A stretch of 34,146 nucleotides of DNA. Source: Acidobacteriota bacterium (lineage in GTDB: Bacteria; Acidobacteriota; Terriglobia; Bryobacterales; Bryobacteraceae). Below, one piece after another: positions 21,543 through 31,459 of this stretch. The stretch covers positions 1 to 34,146 of the forward strand of contig JACQZS010000341.1 in the NCBI GenBank assembly GCA_016213725.1, read 5' to 3'. The notes beneath the pieces were generated by a model that made no database searches, was not told where the DNA came from, and saw only the letters and a program-made list of their open reading frames with translations. The translations under genes were made by a program, and so were the position numbers. Every line of letters begins with the position of its first letter. Position 1 is the first letter of the stretch.

Positions 21543-24500
21543 CACAGGAATTGCACCCCTCCGCGGAAGGTGCGGCCTTCGTTCAGCGTGTTGGTGATCT
21601 GGCCGAAGTTGCCGTTGGCGAGTTCCAGCCCGGGTTCGGCGAACTGCGGCGTGTTGGTGGCGTTGATGGTCTCCAGGCGGAAGGCGATCTTCCGCGCGGA
21701 GTCGAGGGTCCAGGTCTTCTGCAGGCTGGCGTTGAGATTGCGGATGCCGCCCTTGCGGAATGTGCTGCGGCCCAGATTCCCACGCGCATCGGTGGGCTGG
21801 ATGAAGCCGAAGGCGGAGCGCGGCAGAAGCTGGCGGGAGGTATCGGGATTGCCGACGGTGCGGCCTAGAATGGACGGATCCAGCAGAATGGGCCGGTCGT
21901 TGCCGTTGCCATCGACGTTGCCGTAGCCCGGCGCATCGCTGCCGGAGACGACGGTGAACGGCGTGCCCTGCTTCAGCAGCAGCACGGCCGAGAGATTCCA
22001 ACCGCCCCACAGGTGGTTGCGGCCCGGCAGTTCATAGTTGCCCCGGCAGAGGAAGGAGTGCGGCTGATCGAACGTGCTGAGGCCGTGCATGTCGGCGCGC
22101 GTCTCGTATTCATAGGCGGCGCGGGACAGGCGCGTATCGGCATCGTAGGCGGTATTGGTGTAGGCGCTGCCGAGATCGATGGCTTTTGACCACCAGTAGG
22201 CGGCCTCCAGGCTGAGGCGATGCCAGCGGGGCGTGAGCACGGTGGCGCGGCCGGCGTCGAAGTAGCCGCGCGAGCCGTTGAGCACCCAGCGGAAATCGGC
22301 GATGGTGTGATCCGGGCGGCGGTCGTTGATGGTGGCCGTGGTTTGGGGAATGCCGGGGACCGGGTGCGCGCGGTTCCGGTACCACATGAGCAGAAGCTTC
22401 TGCGAACGGCTGCCGACGTAGCCCAACTGGATCCGCCAGCGGGCGGGCAGCTCGCGCTCCCAGCTGGCGTTGTACTGGACGCTGTAGGGCGTGGCGAGTT
22501 CCGGGTCCAGCGCGTAGATATTGCCTTTGACCTTGGAAGGGTCAGTGAGCAGCGGATGCGCGAGGTTGGGCGCGGGCACGACGATCTTGACGCTGCCTGG
22601 CGGGCTGAAACGCACTTGCGAATAGGTGACGGGGAAGATCTCGCCGAATTGCACACCGCCGGCCGCGCGGAGCACACCCCAATTGCCGGGCAGGCGCTGC
22701 GCCAGGCCGAGAGAAGGCGCCCAATTGTTGAGGTCGCTCGAATAGGGAATGGTATTAAGGCTGTTCACTTCGTAGGGCACGGTGACGGGCTGGTAGCGGA
22801 GGCTGTATTGGACGGTGAGATTCGTGGTGGGGCGGGATTGGCCTTCCCCATAGAACTGCATTTCCCAGTTGCGGAAGCCGCGGTGGATATTGCCGATGGA
22901 AACGATGTGCTGGGAGGGAACGCCCATGCGGAGGTTGGTGATGGAATCGCGGCCGAAGTCGTTGCCGAAGGAGAAGTAGCCGCGGTGGGCGTCGGTCTCC
23001 GCGCCGTTCATCTGGCGGCGGTCGACGCCGAAGCCGAGGGACCACTGGTGGCGGCCATTGATGCGCCGGAGGCGGCCAGCGGTGCGGTAGAGATTCATGG
23101 CCCGGTCGAGCGGAATGATGGCTTGCGGCCCCAGGGTTTCCAAACCTCCAGTGGAAATCATGGGGCCCACTGCATTGGGCTCTGGAACGAGCAATGAACC
23201 CAGGCGGTCAAAGCCGAGGGTGAAGTCCGTGATCAGGCGCGGATTCCAGCTGCGGGTCCAGGTGGCGCGTGCGCGATGGTTCTTATTCGTGGTGTCGGGG
23301 TTCTGCCCGGAGACGAGCTGAAAGGCGTCCACCACCTGCGAAGAGTAGATGTAATTGAACGCCAGGACGCCGGCGTTGCGGAGGTCCTGATCCAGCCGCA
23401 AGGCCGCGCTGGTGTTGTCGATGCGCTGCGGCGAGTTTGTGTTCAGCGCGCGCGGGTTGACGTCGGGGCGGTTGGGCAGCTCCTTGGGATAGGCGCCGAG
23501 GAACTTCTGGACGATCGGGAGAACCTCGGGATCCGCCGTGAGAGGCGTACGCTCGTCTGCTTTGGGCACCAGGACATTTCCATTCACCTGGCCGCGGATC
23601 TGCTGTCGCCCCGCGTCGGCCTGCAGCACGGCGCCTCGCCACACGGCATGCGAGACGCGGAAGCCGTAGTCGTTTTCGTGAGCGGGCTTGACGTCGCCCA
23701 CCTGGAAGAACGTGCGGGCCGTGGTCACGCTGTTGAGATGGGACCAGCGCAGCAGGCCGTGAAAATCGCGATTGAGCTTGCCTTCCACGCGCGGCGGCGC
23801 GGGCGGCACCACGCCGAACTCCGAGCCGAAGTAGGAGCGGTCTCCCCGATACTCGTTCACGATGGTGGCGGTAGTGCCCAGGCGGACGTTGAGTTCCTTG
23901 AGCGCGTTGTTGTCGACGAGGTTGAACTGCACGTTCTCATTGCGGCGGCTCTCGCCGGACTCGGTGTCGGCGGCGCCCAGAAGGTTGAGTTCAATGCGGC
24001 GGCGCTGCGCCTCGGCATGCGCATCGGGAGCGGGTGCGGCCAGCGCGGCGGCCTCGGCGGCCAGCGGGCGGAGCGTGGTGGTGAACGTCGCCTCGGTGCC
24101 ATCGATTTCAAAGTAGAGCGCGTCGCGGCGATTCGGCGGCGCGTCGGGCGCGTTGGCCAGCGTCACCTTCATGGGCGCGCTGGCCTTCACCGTGAGCCGC
24201 ATCCTGAGCCCGGCGTAGCTGATGGTGAAACCGGCCTCGGCGCCGGGTTTCGCCGTGCGCGCGTTGATCCAGTAGGCGAGGTTGAAGGCGGCATCGGGTT
24301 CGAATCCCGCCGGCGCTTCCACTGCGCCCTGCGGTAGGAAGGAGAGCGCCAGGCGGTGGGGCTTTCCATCGGTGGTGTTGATGCGGACTTCGTCCACCAG
24401 CTCGCCGCCACGCAGAGAGAGGCGGCGCTCGGCGGAGGCGCCGGGGCGGTACTCGGGCTGGCGCGCGGCCACGGAATCCGGCGCGAAGGAGATGAGTTCG

Positions 24501-25543
24501 CCGGGCGCCCAGACGGCCTGGCCCAGCCCGTCGATCAATGGCACGTTATGCGCCTGGCCCTTCTGGTAGTAGCCGGAGTGCAGCGGGGAGCCGTAGCCCA
24601 CCGTGCCGGGGTCGTGCGTGAGGTCGGTGGTGTTGTAGTAGGCCTCGAAGTTCAGCGCCTCGGATTGCGCGTGCGACCGGTCGAGCTGGCCGTAGTGAAA
24701 GTAGATCTGCCACGGCCCCTGCCGCAGGACGGCCATGCGCGAAGAGGCCAGGCTGCGGCTGGCAACTTCCGGAAGCACGACGGGGCCGGTGGGCGCGGCG
24801 GGCGGGTCGAGGAGGTTGTCCCAGTTCTTCAATCCGGCCGCGGCGGCCAGGCCGGCCGTGGTGGGAAAGACGCGGCGGGCGGCAATCAGGATGCCGGGTT
24901 CAGGCCATTTCTGGCGGTTGCTGGTGGAGTCGGCCGGCGTGGGCAGCTTGCCGTCGACGAAACGGAGCGCGGACGGCCCCAGCATGAGATTTTCGGCGAT
25001 CTCAGCCGGACGGCGGATCTCATCCAGATGCCCCTCCAGGCCGGCGTACTCGAACAGCGGAAGGAGGGCGGAGACGACGTAGGAATTGTAGCCCAGCGAC
25101 TGCTCCAGCCAGAGTCCGTCGCTGGTGACGCCGTCTTCCATCTGGCGGCGAATTCCGTAAGGACCGTCAATGGCGCGCTCCCACAACTGGTCGTCGCGCA
25201 TGTAGAGCCCGGCCATCGCCATGGCGGTACGCTGCCAGCAGCCGATGTTGTGGACGCGTTGAAACGTCTCGTCCAGCAGCAGGGCCATGGGCCGGAAGAG
25301 TTGAGCGCCCCACTTGTCCCTGCGGGCCTGGCTGGGATAGGAGCCGAGCGTGTGGGCGGTCTTGATGAACCGGACCAGCATGTTGGCGTCGTCCAGCGAC
25401 TGGTGCATGAGGCGGGACTTGCTCTTGGCGGTCTGGATCGGCCACTCCAGGTAGTGCTCGGCGTAGAAGTCGAGCTGCGCCGCGGCCCACTCGGCGTACT
25501 TCTGATCCCCGGTGAGGCGGTAGAGGCGCGCGGCCTCGACCAT
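21539..25543 (-). CDS. Heparinase II/III-like lyase fused to TonB-dependent-receptor barrel, downstream of an in-frame amber codon
   Basis: This 1334-codon open frame continues the frame of the signal-peptide fragment at 25616-25942; only TAG at 25616-25618 and the 24 codons after it separate them. Residues 1-240 carry an alpha/alpha-toroid lyase domain ([33 protein letters not shown]). Residues 260-490 carry a heparinase II/III beta-sandwich ([32 protein letters not shown]). From about 514 (position 24004) it becomes an outer-membrane barrel of the Acidobacteriota TonB-dependent type ([20 protein letters not shown]) ending in an aromatic residue (VQFLW), with no carboxypeptidase-like repeat or clear TonB box. 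Without its signal peptide a protein starting here would not reach the outer membrane. The MBL gene overlaps its end. The frame has no other stop. Confidence 0.78.
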   Translation of the reverse strand: MVEAARLYRLTGDQKYAEWAAAQLDFYAEHYLEWPIQTAKSKSRLMHQSLDDANMLVRFIKTAHTLGSYPSQARRDKWGAQLFRPMALLLDETFQRVHNIGCWQRTAMAMAGLYMRDDQLWERAIDGPYGIRRQMEDGVTSDGLWLEQSLGYNSYVVSALLPLFEYAGLEGHLDEIRRPAEIAENLMLGPSALRFVDGKLPTPADSTSNRQKWPEPGILIAARRVFPTTAGLAAAAGLKNWDNLLDPPAAPTGPVVLPEVASRSLASSRMAVLRQGPWQIYFHYGQLDRSHAQSEALNFEAYYNTTDLTHDPGTVGYGSPLHSGYYQKGQAHNVPLIDGLGQAVWAPGELISFAPDSVAARQPEYRPGASAERRLSLRGGELVDEVRINTTDGKPHRLALSFLPQGAVEAPAGFEPDAAFNLAYWINARTAKPGAEAGFTISYAGLRMRLTVKASAPMKVTLANAPDAPPNRRDALYFEIDGTEATFTTTLRPLAAEAAALAAPAPDAHAEAQRRRIELNLLGAADTESGESRRNENVQFNLVDNNALKELNVRLGTTATIVNEYRGDRSYFGSEFGVVPPAPPRVEGKLNRDFHGLLRWSHLNSVTTARTFFQVGDVKPAHENDYGFRVSHAVWRGAVLQADAGRQQIRGQVNGNVLVPKADERTPLTADPEVLPIVQKFLGAYPKELPNRPDVNPRALNTNSPQRIDNTSAALRLDQDLRNAGVLAFNYIYSSQVVDAFQLVSGQNPDTTNKNHRARATWTRSWNPRLITDFTLGFDRLGSLLVPEPNAVGPMISTGGLETLGPQAIIPLDRAMNLYRTAGRLRRINGRHQWSLGFGVDRRQMNGAETDAHRGYFSFGNDFGRDSITNLRMGVPSQHIVSIGNIHRGFRNWEMQFYGEGQSRPTTNLTVQYSLRYQPVTVPYEVNSLNTIPYSSDLNNWAPSLGLAQRLPGNWGVLRAAGGVQFGEIFPVTYSQVRFSPPGSVKIVVPAPNLAHPLLTDPSKVKGNIYALDPELATPYSVQYNASWERELPARWRIQLGYVGSRSQKLLLMWYRNRAHPVPGIPQTTATINDRRPDHTIADFRWVLNGSRGYFDAGRATVLTPRWHRLSLEAAYWWSKAIDLGSAYTNTAYDADTRLSRAAYEYETRADMHGLSTFDQPHSFLCRGNYELPGRNHLWGGWNLSAVLLLKQGTPFTVVSGSDAPGYGNVDGNGNDRPILLDPSILGRTVGNPDTSRQLLPRSAFGFIQPTDARGNLGRSTFRKGGIRNLNASLQKTWTLDSARKIAFRLETINATNTPQFAEPGLELANGNFGQITNTLNEGRTFRGGVQFLW

Positions 25544-25615
25544 CTTCTCGCCGTTGCGCGTGCGGAAGCCGAAAACCCAGCCGCCGAAGACCTTGGGCGT
25601 GACGTTCTGAGGCGG

Positions 25616-25942
25616 CTAGGGGGTCCAGGTGAGAAAGGCGCCGTCCTTGTCGTTGACGAAGTCGTGCCACCAGCCGGCCACCCATTCCACGCGGTCGCGG
25701 CGGTTCGCCATCCACTCGTCGGTTTCAGCACGCCGCGCGGTGAGCCAGGTGGACCACGACGAATCCTCCTTCAGGATGCGGCGCGCACGATCCCAGTCCT
25801 CCTGCGGCGTCCGCACGGCCTGGCCCCGCTCGTCCAGCACCTTCAGTTCGTGGAAAGCCTGGCTGGGATTCGGCTTCGGAAAGCGCTCCTGAGCCGGCGC
25901 GGCGAGCAGGCAGACGAAGAGCGCAGAGAAGAATCTTGTCAC
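25616..25942 (-). pseudogene. N-terminal piece of the lyase-barrel gene, cut off by an amber codon
   Basis: The 108 codons begin with a clear signal peptide (MTRFFSALFVCLLAAPAQ) and continue with the start of an alginate-lyase-like toroid (WDRARRILKEDSSWSTWLTA, WVAGWWHDFVNDKDGAFLTW). The frame ends at TAG (25616-25618, context CCC TAG CCG). Reading on in the same frame gives [20 protein letters not shown] and joins the 1334-codon frame, so the two are one gene of 1468 codons with a nonsense codon at 109. Possible causes are a recent mutation, a sequencing error or readthrough. Confidence 0.75.
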
Positions 25943-25952
25943 TCTGGCAGTC

Positions 25953-25958
25953 TATAAT
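25953..25958 (+). promoter_or_regulatory. Consensus -10 box of the PQQ dehydrogenase gene
   Basis: TATAAT is a perfect -10 hexamer, 13 bases before the chosen ATG at 25972; transcription would start about 7 bases upstream of it. TTGTCA lies only 11 bp away and cannot be its partner; the -35 is weak. The gap to the divergent lyase-barrel gene is only 29 bases. Confidence 0.5.
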
Positions 25959-25971
25959 GGCGGGAACTTCT

Positions 25972-28053
25972 ATGCTGGGCAAAAACACATTGTTATCGGC
26001 CGCATTGTGCGCCGCGGCGTGCGCGCAGGATTGGCCCGCCTACCACGGCGGCTACGAGAACACGAAGTACTCGGCGCTGAAACAGATCAATACGGGAAAC
26101 GTGGGCCGGCTGAAGCTGGCCTGGAAATACGATACCGGCGAGGCGCGCAAGGACAGCGAGATGCAATGCAATCCGCTGGTGGCCGGCGGCCGGATGTTCG
26201 TCTCCTCGCCGCTGCTGCGGGTGATCGCCCTGGACCCGGCCACCGGCAAAGAACTGTGGCGCTTCGACCCCCACAACGGAAAGCCGGGCGCCGGCAAGTA
26301 CCGCCACCGCGGGTTTAACTACTGGAAGAGCGGCGGCGAAGAGCGGCTCTACTTTGCCGCGGGACCATACCTCTATTCGCTAGATGCCAGGACGGGCCAG
26401 GTGGTGAAGAGCTTCGGCGACGGCGGCCGCATCGATCTCAAGAAGGGGCTGGATCGCGATGCATCCAACGTCTCCGTCTCAGTTTCAACACCGGGCGTCA
26501 TCTACAAGGACCTGTTGATCCTGGGCAGCATCGTCAGCGAAGGACTGCCCGCGGCGCCCGGCCACATCCGAGCGTTCGACGTGCGCACCGGCGAGCGGAA
26601 ATGGATCTTCCACACGCTGCCGCAACCCGGCGAGCCCGGCTACGAGACCTGGCCCAAAGAGGCCTACCAGTACCTGGGCGGCGTGAACAATTGGAGCGGC
26701 ATGGCGCTGGACGAGAAACGCGGCACGGTGTTTGTGCCTACCGGTTCAGCCGCCGACGACTTCTACGGCGCCAATCGCCACGGCGACAATCTCTACGCCA
26801 ATTGCCTGCTGGCGCTCGATGCCGCCACGGGCCGGCGCAGGTGGCATTTCCAGTTCGTCAGGCACGACGTGTGGGACCGCGACCTGCCTTCCGCGCCCAC
26901 GCTCCTCACCGTGCGCCACGGCGGCAAAGCCGTGGAGGCGGTAGCGCAGATCACCAAGTCCGGCCACGTTTGGGTGTTCGATCGCGACACCGGCAAGAGC
27001 CTGTTCCCATTTGAAGAGAGGGCGGTGCCCGGCTCTGAAGTGCCCGGTGAAAAGCTGGCGGAAAAACAGGTGCTGCCGCTGAAGCCGGCGCCCTTCGCCC
27101 GTCAGGCGTTCACGGAGGAGATGGTGACCAACCGGACGCCCGCGGCGCACGAGGCCGTGTTGCAGCGCCTGCGCCAGGTAAAGAGCGGCCGGCAGTTCTC
27201 GCCCCCCAGCTTTCAGGGCACCATCATCTTCCCGGGCTTTGACGGAGGCGGCGAATGGGGCGGCGGAGCCTGGGATCCGGAGACCGGCCTCTTCTATGTG
27301 AACGCCAACGAGATGGCCTGGCTGATGAAGATTGTGGAGCGCAAGCAGAAGGGCCGGCAGAGCGGCAGGACGGCCTATGTGCGCTACTGCGCGGCGTGCC
27401 ATAGAGACGACATGCAGGGCGCTCCGCCGGAGTTCCCCGCCCTGGCTTCGCTCAGCGGCCGGCGGACGGAGGAACAGGTGCGCAGTGTGGTGACCAAGGG
27501 TGCCGGCCGCATGCCCGGCTTCGGGCATCTCCAGCCGGAGGTGCTGAATGCGCTGTTGGCGTATGTCATGAAGGGCGAGGACAAGGAACTGACGGGCGAG
27601 GCCTCGGCATCGCCGTTCGAGCAGAAGTACCGCCTGGATGGCTATGTGCGCTTCCTGGACCCGGAGGGATACCCGGCCATGGTGCCGCCCTGGGGAACCT
27701 TGAACGCCATCAACCTGAACACCGGCGAATACGCCTGGAAGCAGCCGTTTGGCGAGTTCCCCGCCCTGGCGGCGCAAGGCCTGAAGAACACCGGCAGCGA
27801 GAACTACGGCGGCGGCGTGGTGACCGCGGGCGGGCTGCTTTTCATCGCGGCCACCAACAGCGACCACAAGATGCACGCGTTCGACAAGAAGACCGGCAAG
27901 CTCCTGTGGGAGTTCACCATGGATGCGGCGGGCAATGCCACGCCCGCTACCTATGTGGTGAACGGCAGGCAATATGTCGTGATCGGCGCCGGCGGAGGCA
28001 AGTGGGGCAATGTCTCAGGCGGCAGCTATTACGCCTTCGCGCTGCCTGACTAG
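25972..28053 (+). CDS. PQQ-dependent glucose/aldose dehydrogenase with inserted cytochrome c domain
   Basis: The 693-residue periplasmic protein begins with a signal peptide (LGKNTLLSAALCAAACA). It forms an eight-bladed PQQ beta-propeller (WPAYHGGYENTKYSALKQIN at the start, GGVNNWSGMALDEKRG, DFYGANRHGDNLYANCLLAL, ALNPVTG-like blade turns). Between late blades lies a complete c-type cytochrome: C473-A-A-C-H477 binds haem and Met514 in GRMPGFG is the probable axial ligand. It would oxidise an aldose with PQQ and pass electrons through its own haem to the respiratory chain. ATGs at 25957 and 25936 are alternative starts; 25972 gives the cleanest signal peptide and fits the -10 box. Its TAG stop shares CTAG with the convergent SulP gene. 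Sugar specificity is not predictable. Confidence 0.9.
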   Translation: MLGKNTLLSAALCAAACAQDWPAYHGGYENTKYSALKQINTGNVGRLKLAWKYDTGEARKDSEMQCNPLVAGGRMFVSSPLLRVIALDPATGKELWRFDPHNGKPGAGKYRHRGFNYWKSGGEERLYFAAGPYLYSLDARTGQVVKSFGDGGRIDLKKGLDRDASNVSVSVSTPGVIYKDLLILGSIVSEGLPAAPGHIRAFDVRTGERKWIFHTLPQPGEPGYETWPKEAYQYLGGVNNWSGMALDEKRGTVFVPTGSAADDFYGANRHGDNLYANCLLALDAATGRRRWHFQFVRHDVWDRDLPSAPTLLTVRHGGKAVEAVAQITKSGHVWVFDRDTGKSLFPFEERAVPGSEVPGEKLAEKQVLPLKPAPFARQAFTEEMVTNRTPAAHEAVLQRLRQVKSGRQFSPPSFQGTIIFPGFDGGGEWGGGAWDPETGLFYVNANEMAWLMKIVERKQKGRQSGRTAYVRYCAACHRDDMQGAPPEFPALASLSGRRTEEQVRSVVTKGAGRMPGFGHLQPEVLNALLAYVMKGEDKELTGEASASPFEQKYRLDGYVRFLDPEGYPAMVPPWGTLNAINLNTGEYAWKQPFGEFPALAAQGLKNTGSENYGGGVVTAGGLLFIAATNSDHKMHAFDKKTGKLLWEFTMDAAGNATPATYVVNGRQYVVIGAGGGKWGNVSGGSYYAFALPD

Positions 28054-29738
28054 GAGACGGCGCAGGAGTCCACCGCCGATGCCACGTGGTGCCGGATGTT
28101 CTCCTCGCCCAGGCGCGCGGTGAATCCGCTGCGGGCCAGAAACTCCAGAACCGGATCGGTCACCCGCGCCAGCACCAGGCGCACGCCGGACTCCTGAAGA
28201 TCCGCCCGGAGCTGTTCGAGCAGATCCAGCGAAGTCACGTCCGTCTCGGACACCGCCTCGAGGTTGAGGATGACGGCGCGGAGAGGCGCCGGCGCCTGCG
28301 CAATGGCCTGGCGGAGGTTGGCCATGATGCGGTTGACGTTGGCGAAGAACACCACTCCGTTCGGACGGTAGATCAGAAGCCCGGGGATCGGTTGAGCCTC
28401 TGGATAGCGCTTGATGTCGGCAAAGGTCTGGGTGCCGGGAATGCGGCCGAGCATTGATTCCTGGGGCGAGGTCAGCTTCTTCATTAGGGCTACCAGCGTG
28501 AGGCAGATGGCCAGCAGCAGGCCCTTCAGGATGCCCAAAGCGAGTACCCCGGCCAGGGCGGTGAGAGCGGAATAGATGGCGCCCGTGCGCAGGCGGGCGA
28601 ATCGCCGCAGTTCCGCCACATCGGCCAGATGGGCGACGGCGTGAATGACGATGGCGCCCAGCACGGCTTCCGGCAGGTCCCGGAAGAGCGGCGTCAGATA
28701 GGCGACGGTGATGAGCGTGAGCACGGAAGTGATGATGGTGGAGAGCTGCGTGCGGGCCCCTCCGGACGCATTGGCCGCCGTGCCGGACATGCCGCCGCCG
28801 ACGACAAAGCCCTGGAAGAAGCCGCTGGCGAGATTGGCCGTGGCCAGCGCGGCCAGCTCCTGGTTGGCATCGACGTCGTACTTGAACTTGGCGCCGAAGG
28901 TGCGGCCTGCCGCCAGAGCTTCGGCATACATGATGAGGACAATGCCGACGGCGCCGGCGAAGACGTCCGGCCACGCGTCCGGACCAATCGCCGGCAGCGT
29001 GAAATGCGGCACCCCGCCCTGAATGAGGCCCACCACCTCGACGCCGTGCTGTTCCAGGCCCAGGTACTTCGACGCCACAATGCCGCCGATGAAGACCACC
29101 AGCGCGGAGGGCACCCGGGGCGCGACAGCGCCCAGGCCGAAGGTGATCACCAGCGCGGAAACACCCACCGCCAGCGTCCAGGGATTGAAGTGCGTGAGCG
29201 ACGTGAGGAGATTCCAGAGTTGCTCAAAGAAACTGCCGGAGCCGTGGTGGATGCCGAGGAGTTTCGGCGCCTGCTTGACGATGATGGTGACGGCTATGCC
29301 GAAAACAAAGCCCTTCAGCACGGGCTTGGCGATGAACTCGGAAACAAAGCCGAGCTTGAAGAAGTAGCCGAGCCACAGCAGCACCCCCGCCGCAACGGCT
29401 GTGGCCGAGGCGAGCATGGCGTAGCGCGCCGCGTCGCCCTGGGCCAGCGGCGCCACCAGCGCCGCCAGCATCGCCGCGGAGCCGGAAGTGGCCGCGACTG
29501 CCAGATGGCGGGAGGAGCCGAACAGGGCGTAGGTGAACAGTCCGAATGCCGCGGCGAAGAGCCCCGCCTGCGGAGCCAGGCCGGCGATGCCGGCATACGC
29601 CATTGCTTCCGGGATGAGGAGCGCGCCGAGCGCAAGACCGGCCACGAAGTCCGCGCGGAGTGTATCTCCGCTGCACTTGGGGAGCCAGGAGATAATGGGC
29701 AACAGCCGGTGGAGGCGCGGCACAGCGGCGCTGGGCAT
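28050..29738 (-). CDS. SulP-family anion transporter with STAS domain
   Basis: The 562-residue protein has a SulP membrane part (about 20-420, with DFVAGLALGALLIPEAMAYA as the family signature and AYADLAGLPPQ-like APQAGLFAA after it). A cytoplasmic STAS domain (about 445-550: VVFFANVNRIMANLRQAIAQ, VSETDVTSLDLLEQL) follows. SulP proteins import sulfate, bicarbonate, molybdate or dicarboxylates. The substrate is undetermined. The ATG at 29738 is preferred to 29786, since a GAGG lies about nine bases upstream and the extension has no family match. Its TAG overlaps that of the PQQ dehydrogenase on the other strand. A 10-bp GC hairpin separates it from the DUF2252 gene. Confidence 0.93.
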   Translation of the reverse strand: MPSAAVPRLHRLLPIISWLPKCSGDTLRADFVAGLALGALLIPEAMAYAGIAGLAPQAGLFAAAFGLFTYALFGSSRHLAVAATSGSAAMLAALVAPLAQGDAARYAMLASATAVAAGVLLWLGYFFKLGFVSEFIAKPVLKGFVFGIAVTIIVKQAPKLLGIHHGSGSFFEQLWNLLTSLTHFNPWTLAVGVSALVITFGLGAVAPRVPSALVVFIGGIVASKYLGLEQHGVEVVGLIQGGVPHFTLPAIGPDAWPDVFAGAVGIVLIMYAEALAAGRTFGAKFKYDVDANQELAALATANLASGFFQGFVVGGGMSGTAANASGGARTQLSTIITSVLTLITVAYLTPLFRDLPEAVLGAIVIHAVAHLADVAELRRFARLRTGAIYSALTALAGVLALGILKGLLLAICLTLVALMKKLTSPQESMLGRIPGTQTFADIKRYPEAQPIPGLLIYRPNGVVFFANVNRIMANLRQAIAQAPAPLRAVILNLEAVSETDVTSLDLLEQLRADLQESGVRLVLARVTDPVLEFLARSGFTARLGEENIRHHVASAVDSCAVS

Positions 29739-29766
29739 TAGGGAGACCTCGCTAGCTTGAGATGTT

Positions 29767-29796
29767 GCGCCGCGGCGGCAGGACAAGCCGCGGCGC
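29767..29796 (-). terminator. GC hairpin after the DUF2252 gene
   Basis: GCGCCGCGGC and GCCGCGGCGC form a perfect 10-bp stem with a 10-base loop in the 66-bp gap downstream of the DUF2252 stop. No T-run follows on the minus strand, so it may attenuate rather than stop transcription into the SulP gene. Confidence 0.45.
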
Positions 29797-29804
29797 GTCG
29801 GACT

Positions 29805-31232
29805 TCAGCTCACTTGTTCAAAGACGGCTTTTACGCTGCCCTTGCGCACTGCCTTGGCCAGCGCGTCGTGATCCTTTTCGTTCTGGTTCGCATAGGCGAC
29901 CGCGAAGCTGGCCATCGCCTCGTCGATCGCTTCGCTCTTGCCCAGGTAACCTGAAAGCAGAATGGGATCGCTGGAGCGGGCATGCGCCATCGCCAGGGCC
30001 TTGCCGCACCAGGTGGAATAGAGCCCCAGAAGGGACGCGTCGAACAGATCCACGCGCGGGCCGATCTTCACGTCGCGCAACTGGCGGACAAAGAAATGGC
30101 GCTTGGGGCCATAGGTCCATCCCAGGAACATGTCGCTGGCCGACTGCATCAGCCGGTAGCCGTTCACCACCCGCTGACCGTGATTGGAAAAGACGCTGGC
30201 GCCGGCATACGGCTCCAGAACCGAAGCGCGGGCCTCCTTCACCTGCAGGAACAGCGGATCGTGTTCTCCCGCCATGAACAGAAACACCCAGCACGAAGTG
30301 CCCACGCTGCCGATGCCGACGACCTTCATGGCAGCGTCGCGAATCGTGTACCGGCTCAGGAGGGTCTGCATGGAATGGGGCAGCGTGGAGCGGTAAACCG
30401 CCATGGCATCCACCAGCGCTTTCTGAACTTCCCCGGGGGCGTGGCCCTCGGCGTGGAAGATGGTGGGCAACTGGTCCTTGATCACGGGCGTTTCACCCTT
30501 GTGCTCGACGAGTTTGGGAAAGATCTCCTCGGCGGCGCTCTTGGCGCGCTCCTTCTCCACTCGGTTCACGATGCGCTGCCGGAGCCGCGGGTTTTGAATG
30601 CTGTCCAGGATCTCCGAGGCCCACAGCGCGTGGTACCACAGCTCCAGCGTGCGCATCTGGCTGAAGTCGGCCATTGACTCGCGGTAGCTGCGCACACAGC
30701 TCCCGGCGATGTCCTTCGCGGTTGCGTCGGAAATGCCCTTGTCCCGGCAGGCAACCACGAAGCTGGTGGCCAGGCGCTTGACGTCCCACTCCCAGGGCGC
30801 CGGCAGCGTCTCATCGAGATCGTTGATCGAAAAAAGGATTCGCCTCTCGGGCGTGGCAAAGCCGCCGAAGTTGCACAGATGAGCGTCTCCGCAGCACTGC
30901 ACCCGGATGCCCGAGTTGGGCGTGGTGGAGAGATCCGAGGCCATGGTCAGCGCAGCCCCGCGGTAGAAGGTGAAGGCCGAGCGGACCATGCGCCCATGGC
31001 GCAGCGGGAGCAGATCGGGAATCCGGCCCGCCTCCGCTTCCAGCACCAGGGCCACGGCATCCGGACGATGGGCCGCCGGCTTCCACGCCCCGTGGTCCTT
31101 CCGGGGACACTTTTCGCGCAGGGCCTTGCCCGCGGCATAGCGCTCCGTATAAGTGGCGAGCGCCTTCGCCTCCAACTTCACAAAGTGGTCTGTGGGCCCC
31201 GCTTTCTTCGGCTTGGCCGCCTTCTTCGCCAT
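29805..31232 (-). CDS. DUF2252 family protein
   Basis: The 475-residue soluble protein matches the DUF2252 family from end to end. It has a basic Lys/Ala-rich start, RMVRSAFTFYRGAA, CCGDAHLCNFGGFATPERRILFSINDLDE and, near the C-terminus, DLFDASLLGLYSTWCGKALAMAHARS. The GDAHLCNFG and NDLDE segments resemble the catalytic HxDxxxxN and DxD loops of aminoglycoside-phosphotransferase-like kinases, so an atypical kinase fold is likely; this is inference and the function is not established. The ATG at 31232 has a strong AAGGAGGA seven bases upstream. A possible promoter lies at 31279-31306. No neighbour indicates a substrate. Confidence 0.93.
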   Translation of the reverse strand: MAKKAAKPKKAGPTDHFVKLEAKALATYTERYAAGKALREKCPRKDHGAWKPAAHRPDAVALVLEAEAGRIPDLLPLRHGRMVRSAFTFYRGAALTMASDLSTTPNSGIRVQCCGDAHLCNFGGFATPERRILFSINDLDETLPAPWEWDVKRLATSFVVACRDKGISDATAKDIAGSCVRSYRESMADFSQMRTLELWYHALWASEILDSIQNPRLRQRIVNRVEKERAKSAAEEIFPKLVEHKGETPVIKDQLPTIFHAEGHAPGEVQKALVDAMAVYRSTLPHSMQTLLSRYTIRDAAMKVVGIGSVGTSCWVFLFMAGEHDPLFLQVKEARASVLEPYAGASVFSNHGQRVVNGYRLMQSASDMFLGWTYGPKRHFFVRQLRDVKIGPRVDLFDASLLGLYSTWCGKALAMAHARSSDPILLSGYLGKSEAIDEAMASFAVAYANQNEKDHDALAKAVRKGSVKAVFEQVS

Positions 31233-31278
31233 CTGAGGTTCCTCCTTCAGGAGCGCAGTGCGGAATCACTCCTGGCTG

Positions 31279-31306
31279 AGAATAGCAGGACATATGCCGA
31301 ATACAA
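31279..31306 (-). promoter_or_regulatory. Possible promoter of the DUF2252 gene
   Basis: On the minus strand TTGTAT (31306-31301) and TATTCT (31284-31279) are 16 bp apart, giving a leader of about 40 nt before the strong ribosome site. Both hexamers are imperfect. Confidence 0.35.
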
Positions 31307-31408
31307 GGGCGAAGCGCGGGAATCAGATCAACAGGTTATGGACCATCGCCAGCGGTTACCGCACCACGGGGAGGATGTGGCACCAAATACGGTGTGCAGA
31401 AACACGAA

Positions 31409-31439
31409 GGGCGCGGCAGACCATCAAGGCGCCGCGCCC
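31409..31439 (-). terminator. Probable terminator of tpiA
   Basis: GGGCGCGGC and GCCGCGCCC pair perfectly over 9 bp around a 13-base loop, 21 bases after the triosephosphate isomerase stop. On the minus strand TTCGTGTTTCTG follows. The rest of the 227-bp gap holds the DUF2252 promoter and nothing else I can see. Confidence 0.6.
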
Positions 31440-31459
31440 GGAGGTTGATCAGGAAAGGG

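Noticed and set aside
25616-25618. Pyrrolysine at the amber codon
   Set aside because: The genuine stops of at least six genes here are TAG, no pyl gene is visible, and the interrupted gene is not an MttB/MtmB/MtbB-type methylamine methyltransferase.
24356-25957. 533-codon plus-strand open frame opposite the lyase domain
   Set aside because: No recognisable fold. It is antisense to heparinase-like motifs and crosses the divergent promoter.
25935-25958. TTGTCA plus TATAAT as a full promoter of the PQQ gene
   Set aside because: The spacer is 11 bp, far shorter than 16-18 bp. Only the -10 hexamer is kept.
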